This document shows, piece after piece, positions 18,699 through 27,698 of a stretch of DNA of 64,000 nt. The stretch spans positions 1-64,000 of the forward strand of contig JACKQE010000016.1 in the NCBI GenBank assembly GCA_024233005.1. The letters run 5' to 3'. This stretch comes from Akkermansiaceae bacterium. Lineage in GTDB: Bacteria; Verrucomicrobiota; Verrucomicrobiia; Verrucomicrobiales; DEV007. Numbering within the stretch: the first letter of the stretch is position 1; every line of letters begins with the position of its first letter. The position numbers and the translations under genes are program-made. The notes below the pieces were generated by a model. The model searched no databases, was not told the DNA's origin, and saw nothing but the letters and a program-made list of their open reading frames with translations.

Positions 18699-19505
18699 AT
18701 GGATTTGAAACTCGAAAACCGCGTCATACTCGTCACTGGAGGGGCCAGCGGCATAGGAGCGTCGATTTGTCGGCGGATTGTCGAGGAACGGGGAATTGCC
18801 GTCATTCTGGATCGCAACGTTTCGCTGTCTGAGTCCTTGGCACGTGAACTCAGCCCGGACGGAGATCATTGCGATTGGTTGGCGGCGGACTTGACCGACG
18901 AAGCCGCCACCCGGGAAGCCTTTGCTGAATTGATCCGGCGACACGGTCGACTGGACGGATTGGTGAACAATGCCGGCCTGAATGACCGGACGGGATTGGA
19001 CGGTACGGTGGCCGCCTTCCGCCAATCCTTGGAGGGCAATCTTGTCCAGGTCTTCCTGGTGACCCAGCTGGCCATGCCCTATCTCAAAAAGTCTGCGGGA
19101 GCCGCGATTGTCAACATCGCCAGCAAAGTGGCAGTCACCGGACAGGGCGGCACCTCAGGCTACGCCGCGGCCAAGGGGGGGGTGGCTTCTCTGACCCGGG
19201 AATGGGCTCTGGAGCTCGCCCAGCACGGGATCCGCGTCAATTGCGTCTTTCCGGCAGAAGTCTGGACTCCGCTCTACGAGAAATACCTTGCGGCCCTTCC
19301 CTTTCCAGATTCACGGAAACAGGACATCGAAGACCGCATCCCTCTGGGACAGCGAATGACGGAAACCGCCGAGATCGCTGACACCACCCTCTTTTTGCTT
19401 TCTTCACGATCCTCCCACACCACCGGTCAATGGCTCTTCGTGGATGGTGGCTACACTCATCTCGACCGCGCCTACACCCCTCCCCCCATCCCCTCTGCTT
19501 CATGA
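18699..19505 (+). CDS. SDR oxidoreductase, L-fucose dehydrogenase-like
   Basis: A classical short-chain dehydrogenase of 268 residues. The cofactor motif is TGGASGIG (13-20), NNAG is at 90-93, and the catalytic residues are Ser142, Tyr155 and Lys159 (YAAAK). Beyond general SDR features, it matches from memory the bacterial L-fucose dehydrogenase group across its length: VAVTGQGGTSGY, then AEVWTPLY, the SSRSSHTTGQWLFVDGGYTH ending and LDRA. That enzyme oxidises L-fucose C1 in a non-phosphorylating pathway. I infer sugar oxidation but cannot confirm the substrate. The start is the ATG at 18699, two codons inside an in-frame TTG. The stop TGA overlaps the ATG of the methyltransferase gene (ATGA, 19502-19505), so translation is probably coupled. 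Confidence 0.85.
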   Translation: MDLKLENRVILVTGGASGIGASICRRIVEERGIAVILDRNVSLSESLARELSPDGDHCDWLAADLTDEAATREAFAELIRRHGRLDGLVNNAGLNDRTGLDGTVAAFRQSLEGNLVQVFLVTQLAMPYLKKSAGAAIVNIASKVAVTGQGGTSGYAAAKGGVASLTREWALELAQHGIRVNCVFPAEVWTPLYEKYLAALPFPDSRKQDIEDRIPLGQRMTETAEIADTTLFLLSSRSSHTTGQWLFVDGGYTHLDRAYTPPPIPSAS

Positions 19506-20554
19506 GTCTGACCGCGCTTCCCACCTCGGATCCCACCATCCTACTCCGTTACCGCGATGGCATTTTCGCGGTGGATCTCCTCACCTGCGCGATCTGCGAG
19601 TTCGGTTTCTACGACTGGCTGTCTTCTCGAAATGCGACGCTGGAGGAAATATTGACTCATTTCCAGTGGGCCGAGCGCCCGGCGGACGTGTTGCTGTCGC
19701 TGAGCCAGGCGATTGGACTTGTCATTGCAGAAACCAAAAGCGGAGTGACTCGCTATTCAGCTACCGCCCTGGCCCGGGAACACCTTGCCGAAGGCTCTCC
19801 CTGGAACCTCCGTCCCTATTATCAATCGATGAAGGACCGACCAGTGGCTCGGGATTTCGTCCGGGTCCTCAAAACAGGCCGCCCCGCCCAATGGAGTGGC
19901 CATGAAGGGGCCGAGGAGGACTGGCATGGGGCGATGTTAAGCTCGGATTTTGCCCGGGATTTCACGGCCGCGATGGATTGCCGGGGCGTTTTTCTGGGCA
20001 AATCCCTGGCAGATTGCCTGAAGCGCGAGGGTTTCCTTTCCCAAATGCACCGGGTTCTGGATATTGGCGCTGGTTCCGGGGTTTATGCGTGCGCCTTGGC
20101 GGCCAATGCGCCCGGATTGAAAGCCGTCGTCCTGGAGCAGGCCCCGGTCGATGGGATTGCAATGGCTCGCATCGCGGAGCGAGGGCTGGCGGCCCAAGTC
20201 ACCGTCCATTCGGCGGATATGTTCGAGGATCCCTATCCGACGGATTGCGACACCCATCTGTTTTCCAACGTCATGCATGACTGGGACAAGCCCGATATCC
20301 GTCGACTGCTGGAGCGGTCGTTCGCCGCCTTGCCGCGGGGCGGGAGGATTTTGGTGCATGAAGTCTTCCTGAACGAAACCAAAAGCGGTCCCCGGTCGGC
20401 AGTGGAATATTCCTGTATTCTGGTGCATTCGACCCGGGGACGGTGCTACGGGCATGGGGAAATGGCGGATTTGCTGATTGAAACCGGTTTTGTGGCACCA
20501 CAGTATTTTGAAACGGCCGGAGACCGCGGAGTCGTGGTTGGCCGGAAGCACTGA
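19502..20554 (+). CDS. SAM-dependent methyltransferase, O-methyltransferase type
   Basis: A protein of 350 residues with the plan of plant and bacterial O-methyltransferases. An N-terminal helical dimerisation part begins ILLRYRDGIFAVDLLTCA. The SAM-binding Rossmann fold has motif I HRVLDIGAGSGVYACALA, then VVLEQAPVD. The later SNVMHDWDKPDIRRLLERS matches the family's post-motif region, and GGRILVHEVFLNETK follows. In this family a His in the HDW segment often acts as the general base. The substrate is unknown. The ATG overlaps the end of the dehydrogenase-like gene by four bases, suggesting one operon and a common pathway. The pairing of a sugar-dehydrogenase-like SDR with a methyltransferase suggests small-molecule tailoring rather than simple sugar use, but that is inference. 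Confidence 0.85.
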   Translation: MSLTALPTSDPTILLRYRDGIFAVDLLTCAICEFGFYDWLSSRNATLEEILTHFQWAERPADVLLSLSQAIGLVIAETKSGVTRYSATALAREHLAEGSPWNLRPYYQSMKDRPVARDFVRVLKTGRPAQWSGHEGAEEDWHGAMLSSDFARDFTAAMDCRGVFLGKSLADCLKREGFLSQMHRVLDIGAGSGVYACALAANAPGLKAVVLEQAPVDGIAMARIAERGLAAQVTVHSADMFEDPYPTDCDTHLFSNVMHDWDKPDIRRLLERSFAALPRGGRILVHEVFLNETKSGPRSAVEYSCILVHSTRGRCYGHGEMADLLIETGFVAPQYFETAGDRGVVVGRKH

Positions 20555-20646
20555 AGGCAAAAGTCCGGCTTCTCAGGCTGTCCCAGGGATTCGAAAATGG
20601 GTCATCGGTTGCGGTTTCCGGTTCCCTGATTAGGGTGCCATGGAGA

Positions 20647-22494
20647 ATGGCGCGCATTTCAGAAGAAACCAAGCAGCGGGTGATCGAGGCGAATGACATC
20701 GTCGAGATCATCGGGGGCTATTTCCCCTTGAAGCGGGCCGGGACGAATTTCCGTGCCCTCTGTCCTTTCCATAATGAGAAGTCCCCGAGCTTCAATGTGA
20801 ACCCCATGCGCGGCATTTACCACTGCTTCGGTTGCCATGCCGGGGGGGATGTCATCAAGTTCGTCATGGAATATGAGCATCTTTCCTTTACCGATGCCGT
20901 GAAAAAGCTCGCCGAACGGGCGGGAATCGCCATCGAGGAAGCGGCCTTCGATCCCGATGAGGATCGCAAGCGCCGAATGCGCTCGAACCTGCTCGCGTTG
21001 CAACGCAAAGCAGCCGAGTGGTTTGCCCACCGTCTTTTCCGCAACGCGGATGCCGAAATCGCCCGGGACTATTTGAAAAACCGGGGCCTTAACGGAGAAA
21101 TCGCGAAGCGCTGGGGCATCGGGTATGCCCCGGAGTCTTCCCGGGATTTTCTCAACTGGGCCCGTCAGGAACAATACTCGGCGCGTCTTTTAGTGGATTC
21201 CGGCCTGGCGGCTTGGAGTGATGCGGACCGGCCGGAACGAGGGGTTTATGCACGTTTCAGGAAACGGTTGATGTTCCCCATCGCCAATGATTACGGAGAA
21301 ATCATCGCCTTCAGCGGCCGCATTCTGGATCCGGCCCAGCAGGGAGGGAAATATGTGAATTCACCGGAAACCCCCGTTTTCACAAAATCCAAAACCTTTT
21401 TCGGTTTGGATAAAACCAAACGATCCATCCTCCACGAAGGCCGCGTCCTGCTCTGCGAAGGGCAAATGGACCTCATCACTTGCTTTGAAGCCGGGGTCCA
21501 AAACATGGTGGCCCCCCTCGGAACTGCTTTTACGGAAGACCATGCGCGTCTTTTGAAAAGACTGACGGAAGAAGCTGTGCTAGTCTTCGACTCCGACACC
21601 GCCGGACAAAAAGCAGCGGTCCGGACCTTCGAATTGCTGGCCTCCGCCGGCATTTTGGTCCGCATCGCGGAACTGCCTCCGGGGGAAGATCCCGACTCGC
21701 TCGTCAGAAAGGCCGGTCCGGAAGCTCTCCGGGAATTGGTCGCCAACGCTCCCGAGTTTTTTGATTTCCAAATCGATCAACGTTCACGAACCGTGGATCT
21801 GACATCCCTCCGCGAGCGCCACCAATTTGCCAAAGACCTTTCCGCGCTGGTCGCCCGGGTGAAAGAAAAAATGCTTCAGGATTCCCTCATTTTGAGAGTT
21901 TCCACACGGCTCGGGGTCGCCGAAACGGAAATCCGGCAACATGTTGCCGAAACCAAACGAGGGCTCGATCGGTCCGACAAAGCAACGGCGCGCCGTGACA
22001 AAGCCCTCACCAAAGACGATGGGACCCGGAACTCCGCCACCGTCTCCAATGCAAGACCTGTGACCATTCGAAACCGGACCATCAGGTATCTTTGCCAGAT
22101 TCTGCTGACCGATGCGGCGGCGCGCGACAGGTTGTGCTCCCGACCGCCACCGGACTTTCTGGAACAAGTCCCTGAAACAGAGTTGCTCGTAAAATTATGG
22201 CAGGCCCGGATCAATCCCGCTCTGGCATCCAGTGTCCCGGCGTTTCTCTCCACTCTGGACGACAACGAAAGAAGCAGTCTCACTTTGCTCCTGAGTCAGG
22301 AGTTGCCGGAGGGAGCCGGAGACGAAGCTGAACTGATGCTGGCAGACCTGGGTCGAGAGGCCTTGCAGAACCGGAAACGAGAACTGACGGCGCGCCTCAA
22401 AGATCCTGCCATTTCCCAAATTGAGGCCCAGCGCTTGACCAAAGAACTTCTTGACCTCCAGAACCGGCTGAGGCATGTTCCTCCGGCTTCCTAG
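20647..22494 (+). CDS. dnaG: DNA primase
   Basis: DnaG of about 615 residues, which makes RNA primers for replication with the DnaB helicase. The N-terminal CHC2 zinc-binding domain shows CPFHNEKSPSF, then YHCFGCHAGGD (Cys39, His42, Cys60, Cys63). The catalytic core has YFLKN-like DYLKNRGL, WGIGYAP, FRKRLMFPIANDYGEIIAFS and YVNSPETPVF. The Toprim part holds LLCEGQMDLI, then PLGTAF and VLVFDSDTAGQKAA, with the Glu and DxD metal ligands. The C-terminal region is poorly conserved, as expected for the helicase-binding domain. I chose the ATG at 20647 (MARISEETKQ) rather than an in-frame GTG at 20635. rpoD follows 68 bp downstream, the classic macromolecular-synthesis order seen in many bacteria. 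Confidence 0.96.
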   Translation: MARISEETKQRVIEANDIVEIIGGYFPLKRAGTNFRALCPFHNEKSPSFNVNPMRGIYHCFGCHAGGDVIKFVMEYEHLSFTDAVKKLAERAGIAIEEAAFDPDEDRKRRMRSNLLALQRKAAEWFAHRLFRNADAEIARDYLKNRGLNGEIAKRWGIGYAPESSRDFLNWARQEQYSARLLVDSGLAAWSDADRPERGVYARFRKRLMFPIANDYGEIIAFSGRILDPAQQGGKYVNSPETPVFTKSKTFFGLDKTKRSILHEGRVLLCEGQMDLITCFEAGVQNMVAPLGTAFTEDHARLLKRLTEEAVLVFDSDTAGQKAAVRTFELLASAGILVRIAELPPGEDPDSLVRKAGPEALRELVANAPEFFDFQIDQRSRTVDLTSLRERHQFAKDLSALVARVKEKMLQDSLILRVSTRLGVAETEIRQHVAETKRGLDRSDKATARRDKALTKDDGTRNSATVSNARPVTIRNRTIRYLCQILLTDAAARDRLCSRPPPDFLEQVPETELLVKLWQARINPALASSVPAFLSTLDDNERSSLTLLLSQELPEGAGDEAELMLADLGREALQNRKRELTARLKDPAISQIEAQRLTKELLDLQNRLRHVPPAS

Positions 22495-22562
22495 CACGGC
22501 TGCGGTCTGTTGCGACACCCGTTGTTTCGTTCTTCCCCCGGTCGCGTCTTTTCCGCTTCCCT

Positions 22563-24314
22563 ATGGTATCATCGTCAGGCATTCCCGAAGACACCCTCCT
22601 TGCCACCAAGGAAGACCCGCTAAACGGTTCCGCGGAGTTTGGCGCCCCCAAAGATACCAAGCGCCGCCGGCGGAAAACCAATGCCCCGAGAGACCTTCGG
22701 GCCCCGTCTGACGCGGAATCCACGTTCGAAGTTCCGGGCCTTTCTGCCGCGATCAAAGAACTCATCGATCTCTCAAAGGAGCAGGGCTTTGTCACCTATG
22801 ATGACCTGAGCGAAGTCCTCGGAGACGAGGCTCTCAACCCGGCAACGGCGGACGAAGTCATCCAGCGATTGTTGGCGGTTGAAGTGGAGGTGATCGAGTC
22901 CGCGCCTGAAGATGCTCCGGCAGCCATCACGCAAGTGTCGGAAGCTGCCATCGAACGGGCAATGGCGCCGGTCGATGACGAAGAAGTCAGCAAGCTGGAC
23001 ATTCTCGATGATCCGGTCCGGATTTATCTCAAGCAGATGGGGCGCGTCCCCCTTTTGACACGGGAGCAGGAAGTCACCATTTCCAAACGCATTGAGAAGT
23101 CGGAAACTTCGGTGGAAAAGCTTTTCAGCCGGTTCCGCTTTGTGGCAGAAACCTATTTGAATTTGGTGCGGGGCCTGATTGACGGCAGTGAGAGGTTTGA
23201 CCGGATCATTGCCGACCGCAAAGTGGAGAACCGGAACCGTTTCATCAAGAATCTGGGAAAACTTTGTGACAATGTCGCCGATCAATGCGGCGTCGTGGAT
23301 GAAGTCATTGCCGCCCGCGTAGTCGGCCAGACGTCTTCCTCCCCAGGCAGCGAAACCTTGGAAAAAGCCTTTACCGCACTGCACAAGACCTACCTGAAAC
23401 TGGCTTTCAAAACCCATATCGCCGATGATCTCGTGCAGGTTTGCGACGAATACGCCACCAAAGCCACCCAAGCAGATGGCAACCGGATTTCAGACGAAGA
23501 ATTCCTCGCTGAAGTTTGGATGACTCCGGCGGAGTATCTTTCCGCCTATGCGGAATTGAAGAATCGCACCGCGGACTCTCGCAAGGCCAAAGAAGAAATG
23601 GTCGAAGCCAACCTGCGGCTGGTCATCTCTATTGCCAAAAAATACACCAATCGCGGGCTCTCTTTTCTCGATTTGATTCAAGAAGGAAATATGGGCCTGA
23701 TGAAGGCCGTCGAGAAATTCGAATACCGCAGAGGCTACAAATTCTCCACCTACGCCACTTGGTGGATCCGTCAGGCCATCACCCGCTCCATTGCCGACCA
23801 GGCCCGGACCATCCGGATTCCGGTCCACATGGTGGAGACCATCAACAAGTTGCTCCGCGTGCAAAAGCAGTTGGTGCAGGAATTCGGGCACGATCCCACC
23901 CCGGAAGAAATCGCCGAGGAACTGCACCTTCCGGCGGAACGCGTCCGCTCCATGCTCAAAATGGCGCAGCAACCGGTTTCACTACAAGCCCCGGTGGGCG
24001 AAGGCGCCGAAACCTTGTTCGGTGATTTCATCGAGGACAAAGACGCGGAAGATCCCAGCGATGTGACTTCCATGAATCTGCTGAAGGACAAAATCCGCCA
24101 TGTCCTTGATACCCTGAATGAGAGGGAGCGCGCCGTTCTCGAACAGCGCTTCGGTCTGGTGGATGGGTGCAGCAGGACCCTGGAGGAAGTCGGCCGGGAG
24201 TTCTGTGTGACCCGCGAACGGATCCGCCAAATCGAAGCCAAAGCCTTGCGAAAAATGCGGCATCCCACACGGATCCGACATTTGGAAGGATTTATCGACT
24301 CTCCCCAGACCTGA
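22563..24314 (+). CDS. rpoD: RNA polymerase primary sigma factor
   Basis: The housekeeping sigma-70 factor, 583 residues. Region 1.1 lies near SAAIKELIDLSKEQGFVTYDDL after a low-complexity, basic N-terminus (DTKRRRRKTN). Region 1.2 is DDPVRIYLKQMGRVPLLTRE. A non-conserved region follows. Regions 2.1-2.4 include NLRLVISIAKKYTNRGLSF, DLIQEGNMGLMKAVEKFEY and FSTYATWWIRQAITR. Region 3 begins IRIPVHMVETINKL. Region 4 includes TLNERERAVLEQRFGL and the helix-turn-helix TLEEVGREFCVTRERIRQIE, all very close to E. coli and Bacillus primary sigma factors. It lies just after dnaG, and the stop codon is inside a terminator hairpin at 24307-24338. Confidence 0.97.
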   Translation: MVSSSGIPEDTLLATKEDPLNGSAEFGAPKDTKRRRRKTNAPRDLRAPSDAESTFEVPGLSAAIKELIDLSKEQGFVTYDDLSEVLGDEALNPATADEVIQRLLAVEVEVIESAPEDAPAAITQVSEAAIERAMAPVDDEEVSKLDILDDPVRIYLKQMGRVPLLTREQEVTISKRIEKSETSVEKLFSRFRFVAETYLNLVRGLIDGSERFDRIIADRKVENRNRFIKNLGKLCDNVADQCGVVDEVIAARVVGQTSSSPGSETLEKAFTALHKTYLKLAFKTHIADDLVQVCDEYATKATQADGNRISDEEFLAEVWMTPAEYLSAYAELKNRTADSRKAKEEMVEANLRLVISIAKKYTNRGLSFLDLIQEGNMGLMKAVEKFEYRRGYKFSTYATWWIRQAITRSIADQARTIRIPVHMVETINKLLRVQKQLVQEFGHDPTPEEIAEELHLPAERVRSMLKMAQQPVSLQAPVGEGAETLFGDFIEDKDAEDPSDVTSMNLLKDKIRHVLDTLNERERAVLEQRFGLVDGCSRTLEEVGREFCVTRERIRQIEAKALRKMRHPTRIRHLEGFIDSPQT

Positions 24315-24338
24315 AGTTCCCAGGTTCGGTCTTTTTTT
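24307..24338 (+). terminator. Intrinsic terminator of rpoD
   Basis: AGACC(T)GAA pairs with TTCGGTCT, with one bulged T and a nine-base loop, followed directly by seven T. The TGA stop of rpoD (24312-24314) lies in the left arm, so transcription would end immediately after the gene. It separates dnaG-rpoD from the small membrane protein gene downstream. Confidence 0.7.
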
Positions 24339-24391
24339 GCAACCCGGGCTTCACTCTGGTGTTTCAATTCCTGAGCACCAAATTTTTCACC

Positions 24392-24796
24392 ATGGAAACG
24401 CCAGAACATCAGGATCCAACTTGGCAATTGTTGCTGAAAGCACGGAGAGTCAAACCCTCGCCGATGTTCTCCCGCAACATCTTGCGGGAGATTCGCGGAA
24501 TGTCGCAGGAGCGCTCTGGCTGGGCCGAATTCTGGCAGAAGTTCTTTCACCGCCCACTCCCTTTGCTGGGCGCCGGGGCAGCCTTGGCGGCACTCACGGC
24601 GGCATTATTGTTGGTGCCTGCTTTCAACCAACCAGTGGATCAGGGCGTTGCCGTGGGAAATTCCCGTCCAGAAGCCACCATTTCCGATTTTTCCATCGTG
24701 GAGGAAGTGCATTCTGTCGAATATCTCGGAGCGCTCATGGCTGTGACCGATCCGTCCCAATTGGATGACAAGGCCTTTGCCGATCTTCTTTATTGA
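24392..24796 (+). CDS. Hypothetical single-span membrane protein
   Basis: A protein of 134 residues. The N-terminal 55 residues are soluble and basic (PTWQLLLKARRVKPSPMFSR, NILREIRGMSQE), followed by one transmembrane helix (LLGAGAALAALTAALLLVPAF) and a short acidic tail (FSIVEEVHSVEYLGALMAV, DDKAFADLLY). The layout resembles the short anti-sigma-like or accessory proteins often encoded next to ECF sigma factors in this phylum. Here, however, the preceding gene is the primary sigma factor, which ends in its own terminator, so I draw no functional link. I chose the ATG at 24392 because the open frame upstream overlaps rpoD. Function unknown. Confidence 0.65.
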   Translation: METPEHQDPTWQLLLKARRVKPSPMFSRNILREIRGMSQERSGWAEFWQKFFHRPLPLLGAGAALAALTAALLLVPAFNQPVDQGVAVGNSRPEATISDFSIVEEVHSVEYLGALMAVTDPSQLDDKAFADLLY

Positions 24797-24879
24797 ACGG
24801 CTGACGTCCTCGTTTTTTCGTTTGGCGACGAACTAAGTTTCGCCAAAGGCCGGGTCTGGAGTTAGATTGGGGCTTCCCA

Positions 24880-25572
24880 GTGATCCGACATTCTGAATTT
24901 CATCGTACCGAGCGAATCGGATGGTTGCGCGCCTCTGTGTTGGGAGCCAACGATGGGATCGTTTCCACAGCCAGTCTCCTCGTGGGAGTGGCCGCAGCTG
25001 AGGCAAGCCGGGGCAGCATCATGGTCGCGGGCGTGGCGGGATTGGTGGCTGGGGCGATGTCGATGGCCGCTGGGGAATACGTGTCAGTCAGTTCCCAGGC
25101 TGACACGGAACGTGCCGATTTGGCCAAAGAAAGGCGGGAGCTGGCCACGACTCCCGAAGCCGAGTTCGAAGAATTGACCCAAATTTATATCCAACGCGGA
25201 TTGGATGCGGCCTTGGCGAAACAAGTCGCGCGACAATTGACAGAGCACGACGCCCTGGGGGCTCACGCCCGGGACGAACTGGGGATTTCCGAAGCCTTGA
25301 GTGCCCGGCCGGTTCAAGCCGCCGTGGCTTCGGCGTCGACCTTCGCGGTGGGTGCCGCGCTCCCCCTGCTGGCCGCTTTTATCTGTCCTGAAAACCAGAT
25401 TGTTCCAATCGTTTCCGTGACTTCCCTGGGATTTCTCGCCCTTTTGGGAGGCATCTCTGCCGGAACCGGGGGCGCTCCGATCCTCAGGGCAGTGGTTCGG
25501 GTCACCTTTTGGGGAGCTCTGGCGATGGCTGCCACTGCCGGCATCGGTGCTCTATTTGGAGTGTCCGCTTGA
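24880..25572 (+). CDS. VIT1/CCC1-family metal transporter
   Basis: A membrane protein of 230 residues of the VIT family, which moves Fe2+ or Mn2+ across membranes. The first helix region contains the signature LRASVLGANDGIVSTASLLVGVAAA, the second GLVAGAMSMAAGEYVSVSSQAD. A cytoplasmic helical insert rich in glutamate (KERRELATTPEAEFEELTQI) probably binds metal, as in plant VIT1. Three more helices end the protein. The first codon appears to be GTG at 24880; no ATG lies between it and the conserved region. A DUF3817 gene follows 54 bp downstream on the same strand. Export of excess iron or manganese is the likely role, but direction and metal are not shown by the sequence. Confidence 0.9.
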   Translation: MIRHSEFHRTERIGWLRASVLGANDGIVSTASLLVGVAAAEASRGSIMVAGVAGLVAGAMSMAAGEYVSVSSQADTERADLAKERRELATTPEAEFEELTQIYIQRGLDAALAKQVARQLTEHDALGAHARDELGISEALSARPVQAAVASASTFAVGAALPLLAAFICPENQIVPIVSVTSLGFLALLGGISAGTGGAPILRAVVRVTFWGALAMAATAGIGALFGVSA

Positions 25573-25626
25573 GTTGGCGAGGAAGGGCAGCCGACAATTC
25601 CATCGAGAAAAGGTCAATCTTCAGTC

Positions 25627-25944
25627 ATGCAGCGCCAGAATCCCATTCAATTTCTTCGACGCATCACGTTTGTCGAGGCGGTTTCCTTTTTGGTTTTGCT
25701 CTTCATTGCCATGCCTCTCAAATATCTGGCCGCCCAGCCCATGGCGGTCCGATATGTCGGGTGGTGCCACGGAATCCTCTTCATCCTTTTCTGTGGAGCT
25801 CTTTTGCGAGCCCACTTGGCTGCCAAGTGGCCTCTGGCATGGACGGCGGGCCTGTTCATCGCCGGGTTGCTCCCGTTCGTCCCTTTCTTTTTGGACCACC
25901 GTCTTCGCAAGTGGGAGAGTGAGTTCGATTCAGGGGTCGGCTGA
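25627..25944 (+). CDS. DUF3817-type small membrane protein
   Basis: A 105-residue protein with three hydrophobic segments. It opens with FLRRITFVEAVSFLVLLFIA and PLKYLAAQPMAVRYVGWCHG, typical of DUF3817 (the family of small integral membrane proteins with FxEGxSFLxLLxxAMPLKY). The last part is AGLLPFVPFFLDHRLRKWE. Function unknown for the family. It follows the VIT-family gene by 54 bp and may be co-transcribed. The ATG at 25627 fits the family start. Confidence 0.85.
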   Translation: MQRQNPIQFLRRITFVEAVSFLVLLFIAMPLKYLAAQPMAVRYVGWCHGILFILFCGALLRAHLAAKWPLAWTAGLFIAGLLPFVPFFLDHRLRKWESEFDSGVG

Positions 25945-26058
25945 TCCCTCCAAGCCCTGCTCTTCCCCCAATCACGGGATGGAAGTTGGCGCATTCCACG
26001 GTTGCGCAGAGCGGCTTTTGGAGATAAATGGCAGGCTGACGATTTTTTTAGAATTCCT

Positions 26059-27675
26059 ATGATGAGAAGACCTCCCCTCACCGCTGCCGCGCTTTTTTTC
26101 TTCGCTTGTGCCCTGCCTGTCGGACTCCGGGCTCAAGCATCCGCCCCGGCCATTGAACAAGTGGACTTCCTGCGGGATGTGAAACCCATCCTGGAATCGG
26201 GATGTGTGCACTGCCATGGCCCCAAAGAACAAGAAGGTGATTTCAGAATTGATTCCAAAGCTGACGCCTTCAAGGGCAACGAAAACGGTCCAGGCGTGAC
26301 CCCGGGAAAGCCTGACGAAAGTGCGATTTACACGACCATCATCCTGCCACCGGATGATGATCTGGTGATGCCGCCCAAGAAAGGCAAGCAGTTGTCAAAG
26401 CTCCAGACCGAAGTCATCAAGAAGTGGATCGCCGACGGAGCCAATTGGCCCGATGGCGTCGTTTTGGTGGACACCCCCCGGGTCTTTTTCATGGACCATG
26501 TGCTTCCGCTCCTCAAACGAGGAGGACCTTTCAATCCCAGCGAGATGGACACCCTGCGGCGGTGGACCGCCCAAGGAGCGGTATGGCCGGATGGATTTGT
26601 TCTTTCCGGTGGAGGCGATGAAGGCCCCAAAGATGATATCGACCTGATCAAAAAAGTCCGGGAGCTCATTGAAAAAACGAGCACTGAGAAATCAGAATCG
26701 GATATGAAACCTTACACCGGCACCATCTCCAAAACCGGAGTCAATTATGAAATGGTGGTCATCCCCGGTGGCGAGTTCACCATGGGCAGCCCGGAAACTG
26801 AAAAAGGTCACAAACCGGACGAATCCCCACAGTTTAAGGCCAAAATAGACCCTTTCTGGATGGGAAAATTCGAAGTGACCTGGGACATGTATGAGCCCTT
26901 CATGATCACTGATGTGCCGCGGAACAAGGACGGATCACCGCAAAAAATCAACGCCGAAGGCGATCCGGTCAGTATCGTCTCCAGCCCCACGACCCCTTAC
27001 ACAGAAATGAGCTTCGGGATGGGCACCACCGGTTATCCCGCCATTTCGATGACGGAGCATGCCGCCCTAAAGTTTTGTGAATGGCTTAGCGCACAAACTG
27101 GACATTATTACCGGCTGCCCACGGAAGCCGAGTGGGAATACGCTTGCCGCGCCGGCACCACCACGGCCTACTCCTTTGGAGACGATGCCTCCAAGCTCGG
27201 GGAATATGCGGTGTTCAATGCCGATGCCTACGCCAAGGTGGGAACGAAAAAACCGAATCCATGGGGACTTTACGACATGCACGGCAATGTGTTGGAATGG
27301 TGCCTCGATCAATACGGCCCCGATGCCTACAAAACCAGAGCCTCCGGCAAAACCGAGTTGAACCCTTTCAACAAGCCTAAGACCATTTATCCCAGGGTTG
27401 CCCGTGGAGGGTCCTGGTATGATCTCCCTGAAGACTGCCGCAGCGCCACCCGGATCTTCTCTGACGAAGCCTGGAAGCAAACCGATCCTCAACTCCCCAA
27501 GTCGATCTGGTATCACACCGATGCGCAGTGGCTGGGATTCCGCCTGGTGCGACCTCTGAAAGTTCCCACGGCTGTTGAAATGCATGAAATCTGGAATCTG
27601 GGTGTCAAAAACGACGGAGGAGGCGCTCCGGCAGCCGCCTCACCGGCGCCCGGAATCGAGGAGGAAGCCAAGTAG
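26059..27675 (+). CDS. Exported cytochrome c / formylglycine-generating-enzyme-like fusion protein
   Basis: A two-domain secreted protein of 538 residues. A signal peptide (residues 1-27, ending RAQA) is followed by a planctomycete-type cytochrome c domain: FLRDVKPILESGCVHCHGPK carries CVHCH (49-53), and the axial region MPPKKGKQLS and WIADGANWPDG follow. A second, heme-less repeat of the same module (WTAQGAVWPDGFVL) comes next. The C-terminal domain, about 240-525, is of the FGE/sulfatase-modifying-factor class: VVIPGGEFTMGSPETE, FWMGKFEVTWDMYEPF, YRLPTEAEWEYACRAGTT, NPWGLYDMHGNVLEW and GGSWYDLPEDCRSATR. True FGE acts on sulfatases, but many FGE-like domains bind or modify other substrates. 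The active-site Cys pair of FGE cannot be placed with confidence. It is followed by apbE. Confidence 0.9.
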   Translation: MMRRPPLTAAALFFFACALPVGLRAQASAPAIEQVDFLRDVKPILESGCVHCHGPKEQEGDFRIDSKADAFKGNENGPGVTPGKPDESAIYTTIILPPDDDLVMPPKKGKQLSKLQTEVIKKWIADGANWPDGVVLVDTPRVFFMDHVLPLLKRGGPFNPSEMDTLRRWTAQGAVWPDGFVLSGGGDEGPKDDIDLIKKVRELIEKTSTEKSESDMKPYTGTISKTGVNYEMVVIPGGEFTMGSPETEKGHKPDESPQFKAKIDPFWMGKFEVTWDMYEPFMITDVPRNKDGSPQKINAEGDPVSIVSSPTTPYTEMSFGMGTTGYPAISMTEHAALKFCEWLSAQTGHYYRLPTEAEWEYACRAGTTTAYSFGDDASKLGEYAVFNADAYAKVGTKKPNPWGLYDMHGNVLEWCLDQYGPDAYKTRASGKTELNPFNKPKTIYPRVARGGSWYDLPEDCRSATRIFSDEAWKQTDPQLPKSIWYHTDAQWLGFRLVRPLKVPTAVEMHEIWNLGVKNDGGGAPAAASPAPGIEEEAK

Positions 27676-27698
27676 TTCTCGTCCCTATCCTGATTGAG

